From contig CALURE010000085.1 in NCBI GenBank assembly GCA_944323095.1, positions 1 through 6,744 of the forward strand: a stretch of DNA of 6,744 bases, in the 5' to 3' direction. How positions within the stretch are numbered: the stretch's first letter is position 1; every line of letters begins with the position of its first letter. The notes beneath the pieces were generated by a model. That model was not told the origin of the DNA. It was given only the letters and a program-made list of their open reading frames with translations, and did not search any database. The position numbers and the translations under genes were made by a program. Below are positions 1-5,944 of the stretch, piece by piece. The stretch is from Candidatus Gastranaerophilales bacterium. Lineage in GTDB: Bacteria; Cyanobacteriota; Vampirovibrionia; Gastranaerophilales; Gastranaerophilaceae.

Positions 1-105
1 CATTAAAGAAAACAGCCTGACATCTTGACTTCTTGAACTCTTGAATTCCGTCTAGCTGAGAGGCGCCCCCCCCCCGAAGTTTACAGTTCTTAATAACTTT
101 TTCAT
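1..105 (-). CDS. 5' end of a putative phase-variable gene (partial, out of frame as sequenced)
   Basis: I do not recognise this gene. What is seen: on the minus strand an ATG at 105-103 is preceded by AAGGAG (116-111) at five bases and by a good promoter. The frame reads MKKLLRTVNF, then a run of ten G (75-66), and stops at a TAG (54-52) after 17 residues. With one G more, or two fewer, the frame continues to the window edge as Gly residues, then ASQLDGIQEF and a basic stretch ending AVFFN. With one G fewer it stops at a TAA near the edge. A long G run just after the start codon under strong expression signals is typical of contingency genes that switch on and off by slipped-strand mispairing; applying that here is inference. 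The two Lys after Met are too little to call a signal peptide. A homopolymer error in the assembly is the main alternative. Confidence 0.5.
24..47. repeat. three imperfect 8-bp tandem units
   Basis: CTTGA recurs at 24, 32 and 40, giving units CTTGACTT, CTTGAACT and CTTGAATT. The 8-bp period is not a multiple of three, so gain or loss of a unit would also shift the frame of the minus-strand gene. The units are short and imperfect, so they may be chance. Confidence 0.4.
66..75 (-). repeat. G10 homopolymer tract (C10 on plus strand)
   Basis: Ten consecutive C on the plus strand, hence G on the minus strand, lie eleven codons into the partial gene that starts at 105. The rest of the window is AT-rich and has no other G/C run of comparable length, so chance is an unlikely cause. 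Mononucleotide G runs of this length are known to be unstable in replication, and a one-base change alters the downstream frame. Confidence 0.85.
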
Positions 106-131
106 AAAATCTCCTTTCTTACTTTTAAAAA

Positions 132-161
132 AGTATAAATTATCAAAAGCATATTTGTCAA
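132..161 (-). promoter_or_regulatory. sigma70-type promoter of the G-tract gene
   Basis: On the minus strand a perfect -35 TTGACA (161-156) is followed after 18 bases by TATACT (137-132, five of six matches). The predicted start near 125 leaves a leader of about 20 bases containing AAGGAG (116-111), five bases from the ATG at 105. The promoter begins 17 bases after the TPR gene stop, so the left-edge gene is probably its own transcription unit, though no terminator separates it from the TPR gene. Confidence 0.7.
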
Positions 162-178
162 TATATTATAAAAGGGAC

Positions 179-1936
179 TTATGAAATAGCCCTGATCATC
201 TCCTGCGCTTCCTCACATTCAGGAAAAGCATCTACGATTTTATCAAGCGCAGCCAGAGCAGAATCTTTATCATTCAATTTTTCATAACATTTCGCACTAT
301 TCAAAAGTAAGTTTACATTCAGCGGATTTTCATCCAGCATATGTTTGAAAATATTATTTGCCTGCTCATAATCGCCGAGTTCAAAATAACAAAGCCCGAG
401 CATATTTTCACAGTCATGAGTTTTTTCAAGTTCATAAGATTTGATTAGAAACATTTTTGCATCTTCAAATCTCTCTTGAAGAAATCGTATTTTTCCTGCA
501 ACAAAATACATAAAACCGTTATTTGTTTCATGTTTTAAAGCATGTTCAATCTGCTCATATGCATCATCAAATTCTTTAAGATGAATTTTGTTTAAAGCAG
601 AAAAACCAAGTGCATCAACATTTTCAGGCTCAACATCAAGAGCCTTTTTATAATACACATCCGCCTTTTCAAAATCAGTCGTTGCATGGAGATAATTTGC
701 GTACTCAAACAAAATATCGAAATCATCGGGAGCAAGTTTCATAGCCTGATTAAATTCATCTTCAGCATAATCAAACAGCCTTTTTCTCAGATATAATACT
801 CCTAGATCTTTGTGTGCCGATGCAAATTCAGGATTAAGCTCGACAACTTTTTTCAAAATTTTCTCTGCCTTATCCATATCGTCGGTTTTGACGCAAATAT
901 GTGCAAATTCATAATAAATTTCATATGAAACATTGCCCTGCAGCAATATTTTTTCATATAACATTTTTGCATTTGCAAACTGATTAATTTTTATATAAAT
1001 ACCTGCAAGCTTTCTTGCCATTGAAACCGATTTTGGATTTGTCAAAACCAGATGTGCCAGAATTGCAATTGCACTTGCATATTCACCTGCTGCATCGTAA
1101 CAGCAGGCAAGGTTATATTTAAAATTTGTCTTTTCCGGATGATGGGAAACAAGAATTTTATAATGCTTTATAGCTTCTTCAAGCTGATTTGCCTTAACTT
1201 CCGAAAGAGCAAGACCTGTCAGATAACTGTCAGAAGCTTCTATTGAATAAGCTTTTTTAAAAAATACGCATGCTTCTTTATGTTTATTTTGCAGCTGTAA
1301 TATAGATGCGATGTTAAAATAAGTTATTGAATTTTCAGGATCAAATTCACTTGCTTTCATAAAATTCTCATAAGCTTTATCGAGATTGCCCAGTGTAACA
1401 TAACATGTTCCAAGATTGTTATACAACTGTGAATGTTCGGGGTTAAGTTCAAGAGCTTTTTCCAGAAATTCAACAGCCTCGTCAAATTTTTTCAAAGCCA
1501 TACAGGCTGTGCCTGCTATATAATAAATCGTATAGTCATCCTGAACGTAATCTAAGGCTTTTTTTACGGTATCAACAGCTTTTTGAGGCTCTTTATTTTT
1601 TACGTAAACAACAGCCAGATTTTTATATGCATCAACATAGCTGCTGCGCATACGCACGACTTCTTCATATGCACCGATTGCATGCAGGTAATCATCCTGA
1701 TTATCATAACAATTTGCAAGATAAAACCAGCTTGATGCATCGTCTTTATATTTAACTACGGTTTCAAAAACAGACTGTCCTTCTTTAAATTCGTTTAAAT
1801 TAATATAACAGAGACCGAGCAATTTAAGTGCTTCAATATTTTTCTCATCGGATTTTAATATTTCAAGCAGTCCGTTTTTAGCTTCCTCAAATTTTTTATC
1901 ATTTATTAATTGATTAATACTATCCAAATTTTCCAT
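179..1936 (-). CDS. TPR-repeat protein, about 17 tandem repeats
   Basis: A 585-residue protein built almost wholly of tetratricopeptide repeats: about 17 consecutive units of 33-35 residues. They show the usual small/large hydrophobic pattern and unit ends such as ALELNPEH, ASEFDPEN, VVELNPEF and ALDVEPEN. TPR arrays form right-handed superhelices that scaffold protein complexes; the partner cannot be told from sequence. There is no signal peptide, membrane segment or catalytic domain, so it should be cytoplasmic. Start choice: the frame opens six codons earlier at a TTG (1954), but neither start has a good ribosome binding site. The ATG at 1936 lies exactly six bases after a TATAAT on the same strand, the spacing expected for a leaderless mRNA and the same as at hisS, so I prefer it. 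The gene diverges from the virion-like gene at 2050, and no hairpin terminator is seen after its stop. The TPR fold is certain; the role is unknown. Confidence 0.92.
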   Translation of the reverse strand: MENLDSINQLINDKKFEEAKNGLLEILKSDEKNIEALKLLGLCYINLNEFKEGQSVFETVVKYKDDASSWFYLANCYDNQDDYLHAIGAYEEVVRMRSSYVDAYKNLAVVYVKNKEPQKAVDTVKKALDYVQDDYTIYYIAGTACMALKKFDEAVEFLEKALELNPEHSQLYNNLGTCYVTLGNLDKAYENFMKASEFDPENSITYFNIASILQLQNKHKEACVFFKKAYSIEASDSYLTGLALSEVKANQLEEAIKHYKILVSHHPEKTNFKYNLACCYDAAGEYASAIAILAHLVLTNPKSVSMARKLAGIYIKINQFANAKMLYEKILLQGNVSYEIYYEFAHICVKTDDMDKAEKILKKVVELNPEFASAHKDLGVLYLRKRLFDYAEDEFNQAMKLAPDDFDILFEYANYLHATTDFEKADVYYKKALDVEPENVDALGFSALNKIHLKEFDDAYEQIEHALKHETNNGFMYFVAGKIRFLQERFEDAKMFLIKSYELEKTHDCENMLGLCYFELGDYEQANNIFKHMLDENPLNVNLLLNSAKCYEKLNDKDSALAALDKIVDAFPECEEAQEMIRAIS

Positions 1937-1942
1937 AACAGA

Positions 1943-1970
1943 ATTATAACTCAAACAAAATTACTTTACA
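1943..1970 (-). promoter_or_regulatory. candidate leaderless promoter of the TPR gene
   Basis: On the minus strand a perfect TATAAT (1948-1943) ends six bases before the ATG at 1936, which puts the transcription start at or beside the A of the ATG. The -35 is poor: TGTAAA (1970-1965, 16-base spacer) or CTGTAA (17-base spacer), three of six matches each. The -35 candidate at 1970-1965 is the complement of the -35 hexamer used by the divergent promoter. Confidence 0.45.
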
Positions 1971-1994
1971 GATATTGAAATACTATGGTATAAT
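1965..1994 (+). promoter_or_regulatory. extended -10 promoter of the virion-like gene
   Basis: TTTACA (1965-1970, five of six matches to TTGACA), an 18-base spacer, then TATAAT (1989-1994) preceded by TGG, an extended -10 (TGnTATAAT). The expected start near 2001 gives a leader of about 50 bases before the ATG at 2050. It overlaps head to head with the candidate promoter of the divergent TPR gene. Confidence 0.75.
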
Positions 1995-2035
1995 AAATAT
2001 ACAAACGCCTGCAAAATTCATTACATTTTTGTCCT

Positions 2036-2043
2036 GGAAAGGA
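2036..2043 (+). promoter_or_regulatory. ribosome binding site fixing the start at 2050
   Basis: GGAAAGGA ends six bases before the ATG at 2050. It supports that ATG over the upstream in-frame TTG at 1975, which lies before the -10 box of the gene's own promoter and would therefore not be transcribed from it. Confidence 0.8.
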
Positions 2044-2049
2044 ACAAAA

Positions 2050-2748
2050 ATGGGAAAATCTTCAAAATACCCTTCGTATTCATCAGGGACAATTAACATT
2101 AACGGTTCAACAAAAGCCAGTACGTATAAAAAGGGGAATAACGTAATTACAAATTATAACATGTCTGATGCGGAAAAACGCGCGTATGATTATGCACAAA
2201 ATTCTTTTGCAGATTCTCTTTCAAAGATTAACGTATTTGATGATGATACAAGGAAAAATCTGCAGTCACAGCTTGATGCTTACACTTTAAACGGTCAAAA
2301 AATTATCAACAACATATATGAGCCTATGCTTGATGATTTAAAAACCGATATTGCATCTCGTTTCGGCAACTTTGACAACTCAATATTCATGGACAATCTT
2401 AATTCAATAGAATCAAACAGGGCAGACTCAATAAATAATTTAGCTCAGGATGTACTTGCGAAACGCGATGAATTAATAAATAACGAATTAGCACAAAGAT
2501 ATACATATCTGGGATTTTTACAGGACATACAAAATCAGGTAAATTCAAATATACTAAACTATGCTTCTGCAACCCGTGCAAACAGCTCCTCAGGGAATGA
2601 CTACAATGCGCGGGCTTATGCGGCAAATAACGCATCAGGCAGCACTTTCAGCAATTATGCAAATCTTGCATCAGGCGCTTTGAGCATGATGGGGCCTTAC
2701 GGGATGGCAGCATCGGCAGCATTACAGATTGCAAAAGAATATGTCTAA
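2050..2748 (+). CDS. hypothetical low-complexity helical protein, virion-protein-like composition
   Basis: A 232-residue protein I cannot assign to a named family. Residues 1-36 are rich in Ser, Thr, Asn, Gly and Lys and probably disordered. Residues 38-172 are predicted helical with a coiled-coil character, including the stretches IASRFGNFDNSIFMDNL (101-117) and NNLAQDVLAKRDELINNELA (129-148). Residues 173-205 are Ser/Asn/Ala-rich. Residues 206-228 are a Gly/Ala/Met-rich hydrophobic tail that could contact a membrane. There is no signal peptide. A disordered head, a helical body with an SRFG-type turn and an Ala/Gly-rich tail recall small virion or DNA-ejection proteins of tailed phages; this is an inference from composition and layout, not a recognised domain. 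No other phage gene is visible nearby, so it may be domesticated or a stray. It has its own extended -10 promoter, ribosome binding site and terminator, making a one-gene unit. Confidence 0.8.
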   Translation: MGKSSKYPSYSSGTININGSTKASTYKKGNNVITNYNMSDAEKRAYDYAQNSFADSLSKINVFDDDTRKNLQSQLDAYTLNGQKIINNIYEPMLDDLKTDIASRFGNFDNSIFMDNLNSIESNRADSINNLAQDVLAKRDELINNELAQRYTYLGFLQDIQNQVNSNILNYASATRANSSSGNDYNARAYAANNASGSTFSNYANLASGALSMMGPYGMAASAALQIAKEYV

Positions 2749-2755
2749 ATTTACT

Positions 2756-2788
2756 AACGGGCTTTCTATTTATAAAAGCCCGTTTTTT
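2756..2788 (+). terminator. Rho-independent terminator after the virion-like gene
   Basis: A 10-bp stem AACGGGCTTT (2756-2765) pairs with AAAGCCCGTT (2775-2784) around a nine-base loop, and a T run extends to 2788. It begins eight bases after the stop codon. On the minus strand the hairpin is not followed by a clean T run, so it is probably weak for the convergent gene at 2834. Confidence 0.9.
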
Positions 2789-2833
2789 AAATTTGTTTGA
2801 GTTTTCTTTCTCAATTATTTAAAACTAAAAATG

Positions 2834-3046
2834 TTATTCATTTTTACTGTCATCTTTTTTATGCTTAACATCTTCTTTAATAACAATTAAGTTATTTATA
2901 ATCTTCATAGCGCAGGTCGGAAGCACAACATCATCAAGACCTGATGCAATACTGATAATTTTTCCGGCGCCTAATACTACTTCATCTCCTTTGTAGAAGA
3001 ATTTGTAATCATCTTTTCGATCTGAACGAATTGTAATCTGGCTCAT
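2834..3046 (-). CDS. hypothetical 70-residue protein
   Basis: I do not recognise this small protein. It starts at an ATG with GAGGT (3057-3053) six bases upstream, a good ribosome binding site that supports a real gene. The body (residues 3-57) alternates charged and hydrophobic residues in short beta-like strands: ITIRSD, YKFFYKGDEVVLG, KIISIASGL, VVLP, NNLIVIKED. The last dozen residues are a highly charged Lys/Asp tail. The single Cys (45) and lack of a signal or membrane segment suggest a small soluble beta-barrel-like protein. It is the third gene downstream of hisS on the same strand, 64 bases after the nucleotidyltransferase-like gene. No clear promoter is seen in that gap, so cotranscription is likely but unproven. 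Confidence 0.75.
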   Translation of the reverse strand: MSQITIRSDRKDDYKFFYKGDEVVLGAGKIISIASGLDDVVLPTCAMKIINNLIVIKEDVKHKKDDSKNE

Positions 3047-3110
3047 TTTTTTACCTCATTTTAATGTTAATATATAATACTTATTTGTTATCTTTAACCC
3101 TCACCCGAAT

Positions 3111-3461
3111 TTATTGCTGTATCTCAAGTTGAGGTGCACGCTCCCCTTTGCTGTTGTAAAAAATTCCTTCTGACATAACTTCATTATAAATTTCTTCGTC
3201 TTTCTTGAAGCTGTCAGGTGTATAAGGGTATAAATCTATGCAAACATCCATATCTGTTTCAATCTTACCTATAATCGGCCAGATTTGTTCTCTTTTTGAT
3301 TTATCCTCAATATCAAAAATTGCTGCAAGTTCAATGTCTTCACCTTCATGCATTCTGCCGTCTGTGTGAATTCCAAACAAATACATGCCTTTAAAGTCAT
3401 TAAATATACGATTAAACGCTATTGATAATTTTACAATTACCTCATCAACCGAATTTGCCAT
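3111..3461 (-). CDS. nucleotidyltransferase-fold protein with degenerate active site
   Basis: A 116-residue protein with the outline of a minimal (MNT-type) nucleotidyltransferase. A helix precedes the strand GMYLFG (25-30). The usual GS is replaced by Gly30-Ile31, and the usual D-x-D in SDIDL reads EDIEL (41-45), keeping Asp42 but with Glu44. A third acidic strand DVCIDLYPY (72-80) carries Asp76, and the C-terminal stretch EIYNEVMSEGIFYN (90-103) matches the helix and last strand of these proteins. In the family GSx(9-10)DxD binds Mg-NTP; loss of the Ser and the conservative D-to-E change suggest reduced or lost catalysis. No HEPN partner, the usual toxin mate of MNT antitoxins, is seen beside it. 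The ATG lies three bases after the hisS stop, and the AAAGGG at the end of hisS can serve as its ribosome binding site, so it is translationally coupled to hisS. The fold is likely; the function is unknown. Confidence 0.8.
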   Translation of the reverse strand: MANSVDEVIVKLSIAFNRIFNDFKGMYLFGIHTDGRMHEGEDIELAAIFDIEDKSKREQIWPIIGKIETDMDVCIDLYPYTPDSFKKDEEIYNEVMSEGIFYNSKGERAPQLEIQQ

Positions 3462-3464
3462 AAT

Positions 3465-4706
3465 TTACCCTTTTATTTCAGATGTAACATCTTTTCTCTC
3501 AACTGTAACCTGTTCGGCAGTCGATAAATTTTTTATTGAGACTTTACCTGCCGCAAGCTCATCTTCGCCGAGAATAATTGCAAACTTTGCGACTTTAGAA
3601 GCTTTTTCAAGCTGTTTTGTGAACTTTTTATTCGCAAGATCAAATTCTATTTTGAGTCCCTGACCTCTAAGTTCTTCCGCAAGTTCAAGAGCGTCAGCCG
3701 GTGAATTTGATACGATATAACCGTCCAATTTTTCAGGTTCAATCTCCGGTAACAAAGAATTTAATCTTTCCATTCCCATTGCCCAGCCGATAGCCGGTGT
3801 ATCTTCACCGCCGAGATTTTTTACAAGACTGTCATAGCGCCCGCCTCCGCAGACTGCGTTTTGTGAACCTAAATTATTTGATTTTATTTCAAAAACCGTT
3901 CTGTTATAATAGTCCAAACCTCGGACCAGAAGTTTATTTTCAACATACTTGATTTTTAATTTGTCTAAATAAGATTTTACTTCTTTATAATGTTGTGCGC
4001 ATTCTTCGCAGATAAAATCCGATTGAATAACTTTTTGAATTTCGGGTTTTGCAAAGATTTCTTTACAACTTTCAACTTTGCAGTCTAAAAGCCTTAGAGG
4101 ATTTTTTTCATATCTGTTTTGACAGTCCTCACAGAGATTATCAAATTCCGGTTTTAAGACTTCTTTAATCTTTTTTTTGTATTCTTCACGGCATTCGGGG
4201 CATCCGAGTGAATTAATTTCAACTTCAAGATCATTTAGCCCCAGAGATTTAAGATAATCAACCGCGAGAAGAATAACTTCAGCATCGGCAGCAGCTTCTT
4301 TAATCCCGAACATTTCAACTCCGACCTGATGAAACTGTCTCTGTCTGCCGGCCTGCGGACGTTCATATCTGAACATAGGGCCTTTGTACCATAGTTTAAC
4401 CGGAGCTGATAATCTTGCCATCCCGTTTTCAATAAAAGAACGTACAACACCTGCAGTATTTTCGGGACGCAGTGTAATTGAACGGTCGCTTTTTTCAAAA
4501 GTGTACATTTCTTTATTAACAATATCTGTTGTATCGCCTACCCCGCGGGCAAAAAGTTCTGTCGCTTCAAAAATCGGAGTTCTAATTTCTTTGTATCCGT
4601 AACGGGTAAATATATCAAGTGCATTTTTCTCAAGTTTGTGCCACTGTTCAACTTCCTGAGGTAAAATGTCTTTTGTTCCTTTTTGTACTTTAATTATTTT
4701 AGTCAT
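3465..4706 (-). CDS. hisS: histidyl-tRNA synthetase
   Basis: Class II aminoacyl-tRNA synthetase of 413 residues, close to the family length, that charges tRNA-His with histidine using ATP in the cytoplasm. Motifs in order: motif 1 around 39-65 (EIRTPIFEATELF, then GVGDTTDIVNKEM); RPENTAG (80-86); motif 2 MFRYERPQAGRQRQFHQ (111-127) with Arg113 and Glu115; histidine-specific LVRGLDYYNRT (260-270), whose Arg262 corresponds to the catalytic arginine of the family, and GGGRYD (287-292); motif 3 AIGWAMGMERL (305-315) with Arg314. The C-terminal anticodon-binding domain spans about 328-413. The insertion domain carries four cysteine pairs or singles (169/172, 192/195, 209/214, 233/236), as in clostridial and cyanobacteria-related enzymes, suggesting metal binding. 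The start is at the canonical N-terminus and has no ribosome binding site; the promoter implies a leaderless mRNA, so no T-box or other leader control is possible from it. First gene of a likely three-gene unit. Confidence 0.98.
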   Translation of the reverse strand: MTKIIKVQKGTKDILPQEVEQWHKLEKNALDIFTRYGYKEIRTPIFEATELFARGVGDTTDIVNKEMYTFEKSDRSITLRPENTAGVVRSFIENGMARLSAPVKLWYKGPMFRYERPQAGRQRQFHQVGVEMFGIKEAAADAEVILLAVDYLKSLGLNDLEVEINSLGCPECREEYKKKIKEVLKPEFDNLCEDCQNRYEKNPLRLLDCKVESCKEIFAKPEIQKVIQSDFICEECAQHYKEVKSYLDKLKIKYVENKLLVRGLDYYNRTVFEIKSNNLGSQNAVCGGGRYDSLVKNLGGEDTPAIGWAMGMERLNSLLPEIEPEKLDGYIVSNSPADALELAEELRGQGLKIEFDLANKKFTKQLEKASKVAKFAIILGEDELAAGKVSIKNLSTAEQVTVERKDVTSEIKG

Positions 4707-4712
4707 AAAGCT

Positions 4713-4741
4713 ATTATATAAATTTGAGCATAAATTGTCAA
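4713..4741 (-). promoter_or_regulatory. consensus sigma70 promoter of hisS, leaderless
   Basis: On the minus strand TTGACA (4741-4736) and TATAAT (4718-4713) are both perfect and separated by 17 bases. The -10 ends six bases before the hisS ATG (4706), so transcription should start at or next to the A of the start codon. An A/T-rich tract directly upstream, the arm of the neighbouring palindrome, could act as an UP element. Confidence 0.9.
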
Positions 4742-4745
4742 TTAT

Positions 4746-4781
4746 AAAAATAAAAAACAGGGCGCCCTGTTTTTTATTTTT
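4746..4781. repeat. 36-bp perfect palindrome between hisS and the DUF262 gene
   Basis: Perfect inverted repeat centred between 4763 and 4764. The core is CAGGGCGCCCTG, flanked by A-rich (4746-4757) and complementary T-rich (4770-4781) arms. It has the shape of a bidirectional Rho-independent terminator: a GC stem with a four-base loop and a T run on both strands. However, it sits between two divergent genes, where no gene ends. It may insulate the two promoters, be the remnant terminator of a lost minus-strand gene that once lay upstream of hisS, or be an operator. It starts five bases upstream of the hisS -35 box and ends at the putative -10 of the DUF262 gene. Confidence 0.85.
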
Positions 4782-4807
4782 TATGATAGTATTTAATAAA
4801 AAAGGAG
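4782..4807 (+). promoter_or_regulatory. putative -10 box and ribosome binding site of the DUF262 gene
   Basis: TATGAT (4782-4787, five of six matches) would give a start near 4794 and a short leader holding AAAGGAG (4801-4807), six bases before the ATG at 4814. The ribosome binding site is strong. No good -35 is present: at 17 bases the -35 position falls in the centre of the palindrome, which suggests either a regulated promoter or a different -10. Confidence 0.45.
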
Positions 4808-4813
4808 AATATA

Positions 4814-5908
4814 ATGGAAAAATTAATTATAAAAGATAATAACAAAATTATTGAATCCAGGCAGGATTTAAGATTGTACAATGTAAAATATAATAATATT
4901 CAAATACCAATTGAATATTTTTATAACAGTAAAAAATACGTTATTCATCCTGTTTTTCAAAGACATTTTGTGTGGAGCAAAAAACAAAAAAGCAACCTTA
5001 TTGAAACAATATTAACCGGTATGCCAATGCCTAATATATACACTTATCTTGATCTTACAAACAATCAGGAACTTATTATTGATGGTCAGCAAAGACTTAC
5101 AACTATCAAAAAATTTCTAAATAATGAATTTAAATTGTCCGGATTAGAAAACAAAAATTTAAATGGCTTTGACTACTATACACTGCCACAGGAATACAAA
5201 AACCGGATAAAAAATTATACTTTATACATTACACAAATAGACAATCTTAATAGTAAAAATATTTTATATGAAATTTTTAAACGATTTAATACAGGTTCAA
5301 CAAAATTGAATGCTCAAGAATTAAGAAACTGTATATACCAAGGTAAATTTAACTCTTTAATACAAGAGTTAACTAAATATGAAGGTTTTAACAAAATATT
5401 TAAAAACAAAGAAATTGACAGGATGGAAAAAGAAGAATACGTTTTAAGATTTTTTGCCTTGTATGAAAACTTTGACAACTATAAATCAGATATCAAATCA
5501 TTTCTGGATGAATATTTAAGCAGTAAAATAGCCATGAATGACCTATCAGATGAAGCTTTTACGGTTCAAACGAATGAAATTGTTTTAAAATTTAAGAAAG
5601 CAGTAGATTTGTGCTTTGCAGTCTTCGGCTTCAATGTATTTAAATATTGCGATAATAAAAATAAGACACAAAAAGTAAATTACAAATCTTTATCAAAATC
5701 TGTTTATGATATGCAAATGCTTGGCTTTACGGATTTTGATTCAGAATTAATCATAAGACATAAGGATATAATCAAGAAAAAATATGAAGAACTTGTATTA
5801 AATAACGAAGATATGCGTCCGAGTTATAAAAAAATGAGCAAGAAAGCCGTTTCACACAGAATTTGTGAATGGAAAAAAGAAGTTGATAATATAATAAAAA
5901 ATCATTAA
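4814..5908 (+). CDS. stand-alone DUF262 (GmrSD N-terminal-like) protein
   Basis: A 364-residue protein of the DUF262 family. Visible motifs: VFQRHFVWSKKQKSNLIETI (47-66), the family's QR-x-x-VW and following helix; IPNIY-like MPMPNIY (70-76); IDGQQRLTT (89-97), the hallmark DGQQR motif of a ParB-like nucleotide-binding fold; and EIFKRFNTGSTKLNAQELRN (153-172), matching the family's N-x-G-x-x-L-x-x-E-L-R segment. The rest (about 180-364) is helical with no recognised domain. In GmrSD and SspE proteins DUF262 uses NTP hydrolysis to control a C-terminal HNH (DUF1524) nuclease that cuts modified or unmodified phage DNA. Here no HNH-type HxxP/N-x-x-H block is visible, and no nuclease gene follows, so the cutting part is missing or supplied elsewhere. 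The gene has a strong ribosome binding site, is clearly more A/T-rich than hisS, and diverges from it, suggesting acquisition by transfer. Family firm; defence role inferred. Confidence 0.92.
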   Translation: MEKLIIKDNNKIIESRQDLRLYNVKYNNIQIPIEYFYNSKKYVIHPVFQRHFVWSKKQKSNLIETILTGMPMPNIYTYLDLTNNQELIIDGQQRLTTIKKFLNNEFKLSGLENKNLNGFDYYTLPQEYKNRIKNYTLYITQIDNLNSKNILYEIFKRFNTGSTKLNAQELRNCIYQGKFNSLIQELTKYEGFNKIFKNKEIDRMEKEEYVLRFFALYENFDNYKSDIKSFLDEYLSSKIAMNDLSDEAFTVQTNEIVLKFKKAVDLCFAVFGFNVFKYCDNKNKTQKVNYKSLSKSVYDMQMLGFTDFDSELIIRHKDIIKKKYEELVLNNEDMRPSYKKMSKKAVSHRICEWKKEVDNIIKNH

Positions 5909-5944
5909 TATAAAAATTTTATATGCAAAAGAGAAGAAAAAATT

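Noticed and set aside
1052..1246. 64-codon frame on the plus strand with many Cys and Phe
   Set aside because: It is the antisense of the TPR coding sequence, has no ribosome binding site, and its composition is that of a reversed frame.
1975..2049. 25-codon upstream extension of the virion-like gene from a TTG
   Set aside because: It would begin upstream of the gene's own -10 box, and a good ribosome binding site sits in front of the ATG at 2050.
3385..3663. 92-codon plus-strand frame spanning the hisS/nucleotidyltransferase junction
   Set aside because: Both opposite genes are well supported; this is an antisense shadow without start signals. The same holds for the frames at 2399-2635, 4235-4522 and 4384-4602.
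4707..4813. T-box or other riboswitch upstream of hisS
   Set aside because: The promoter leaves no leader, and no specifier loop or T-box sequence is seen; the only structure is the palindrome upstream of the promoter.
5908..5924. A/T-only inverted repeat just after the DUF262 stop as a terminator
   Set aside because: The stem has no G/C pairs and essentially no loop, so it is too weak; it is common in AT-rich DNA.
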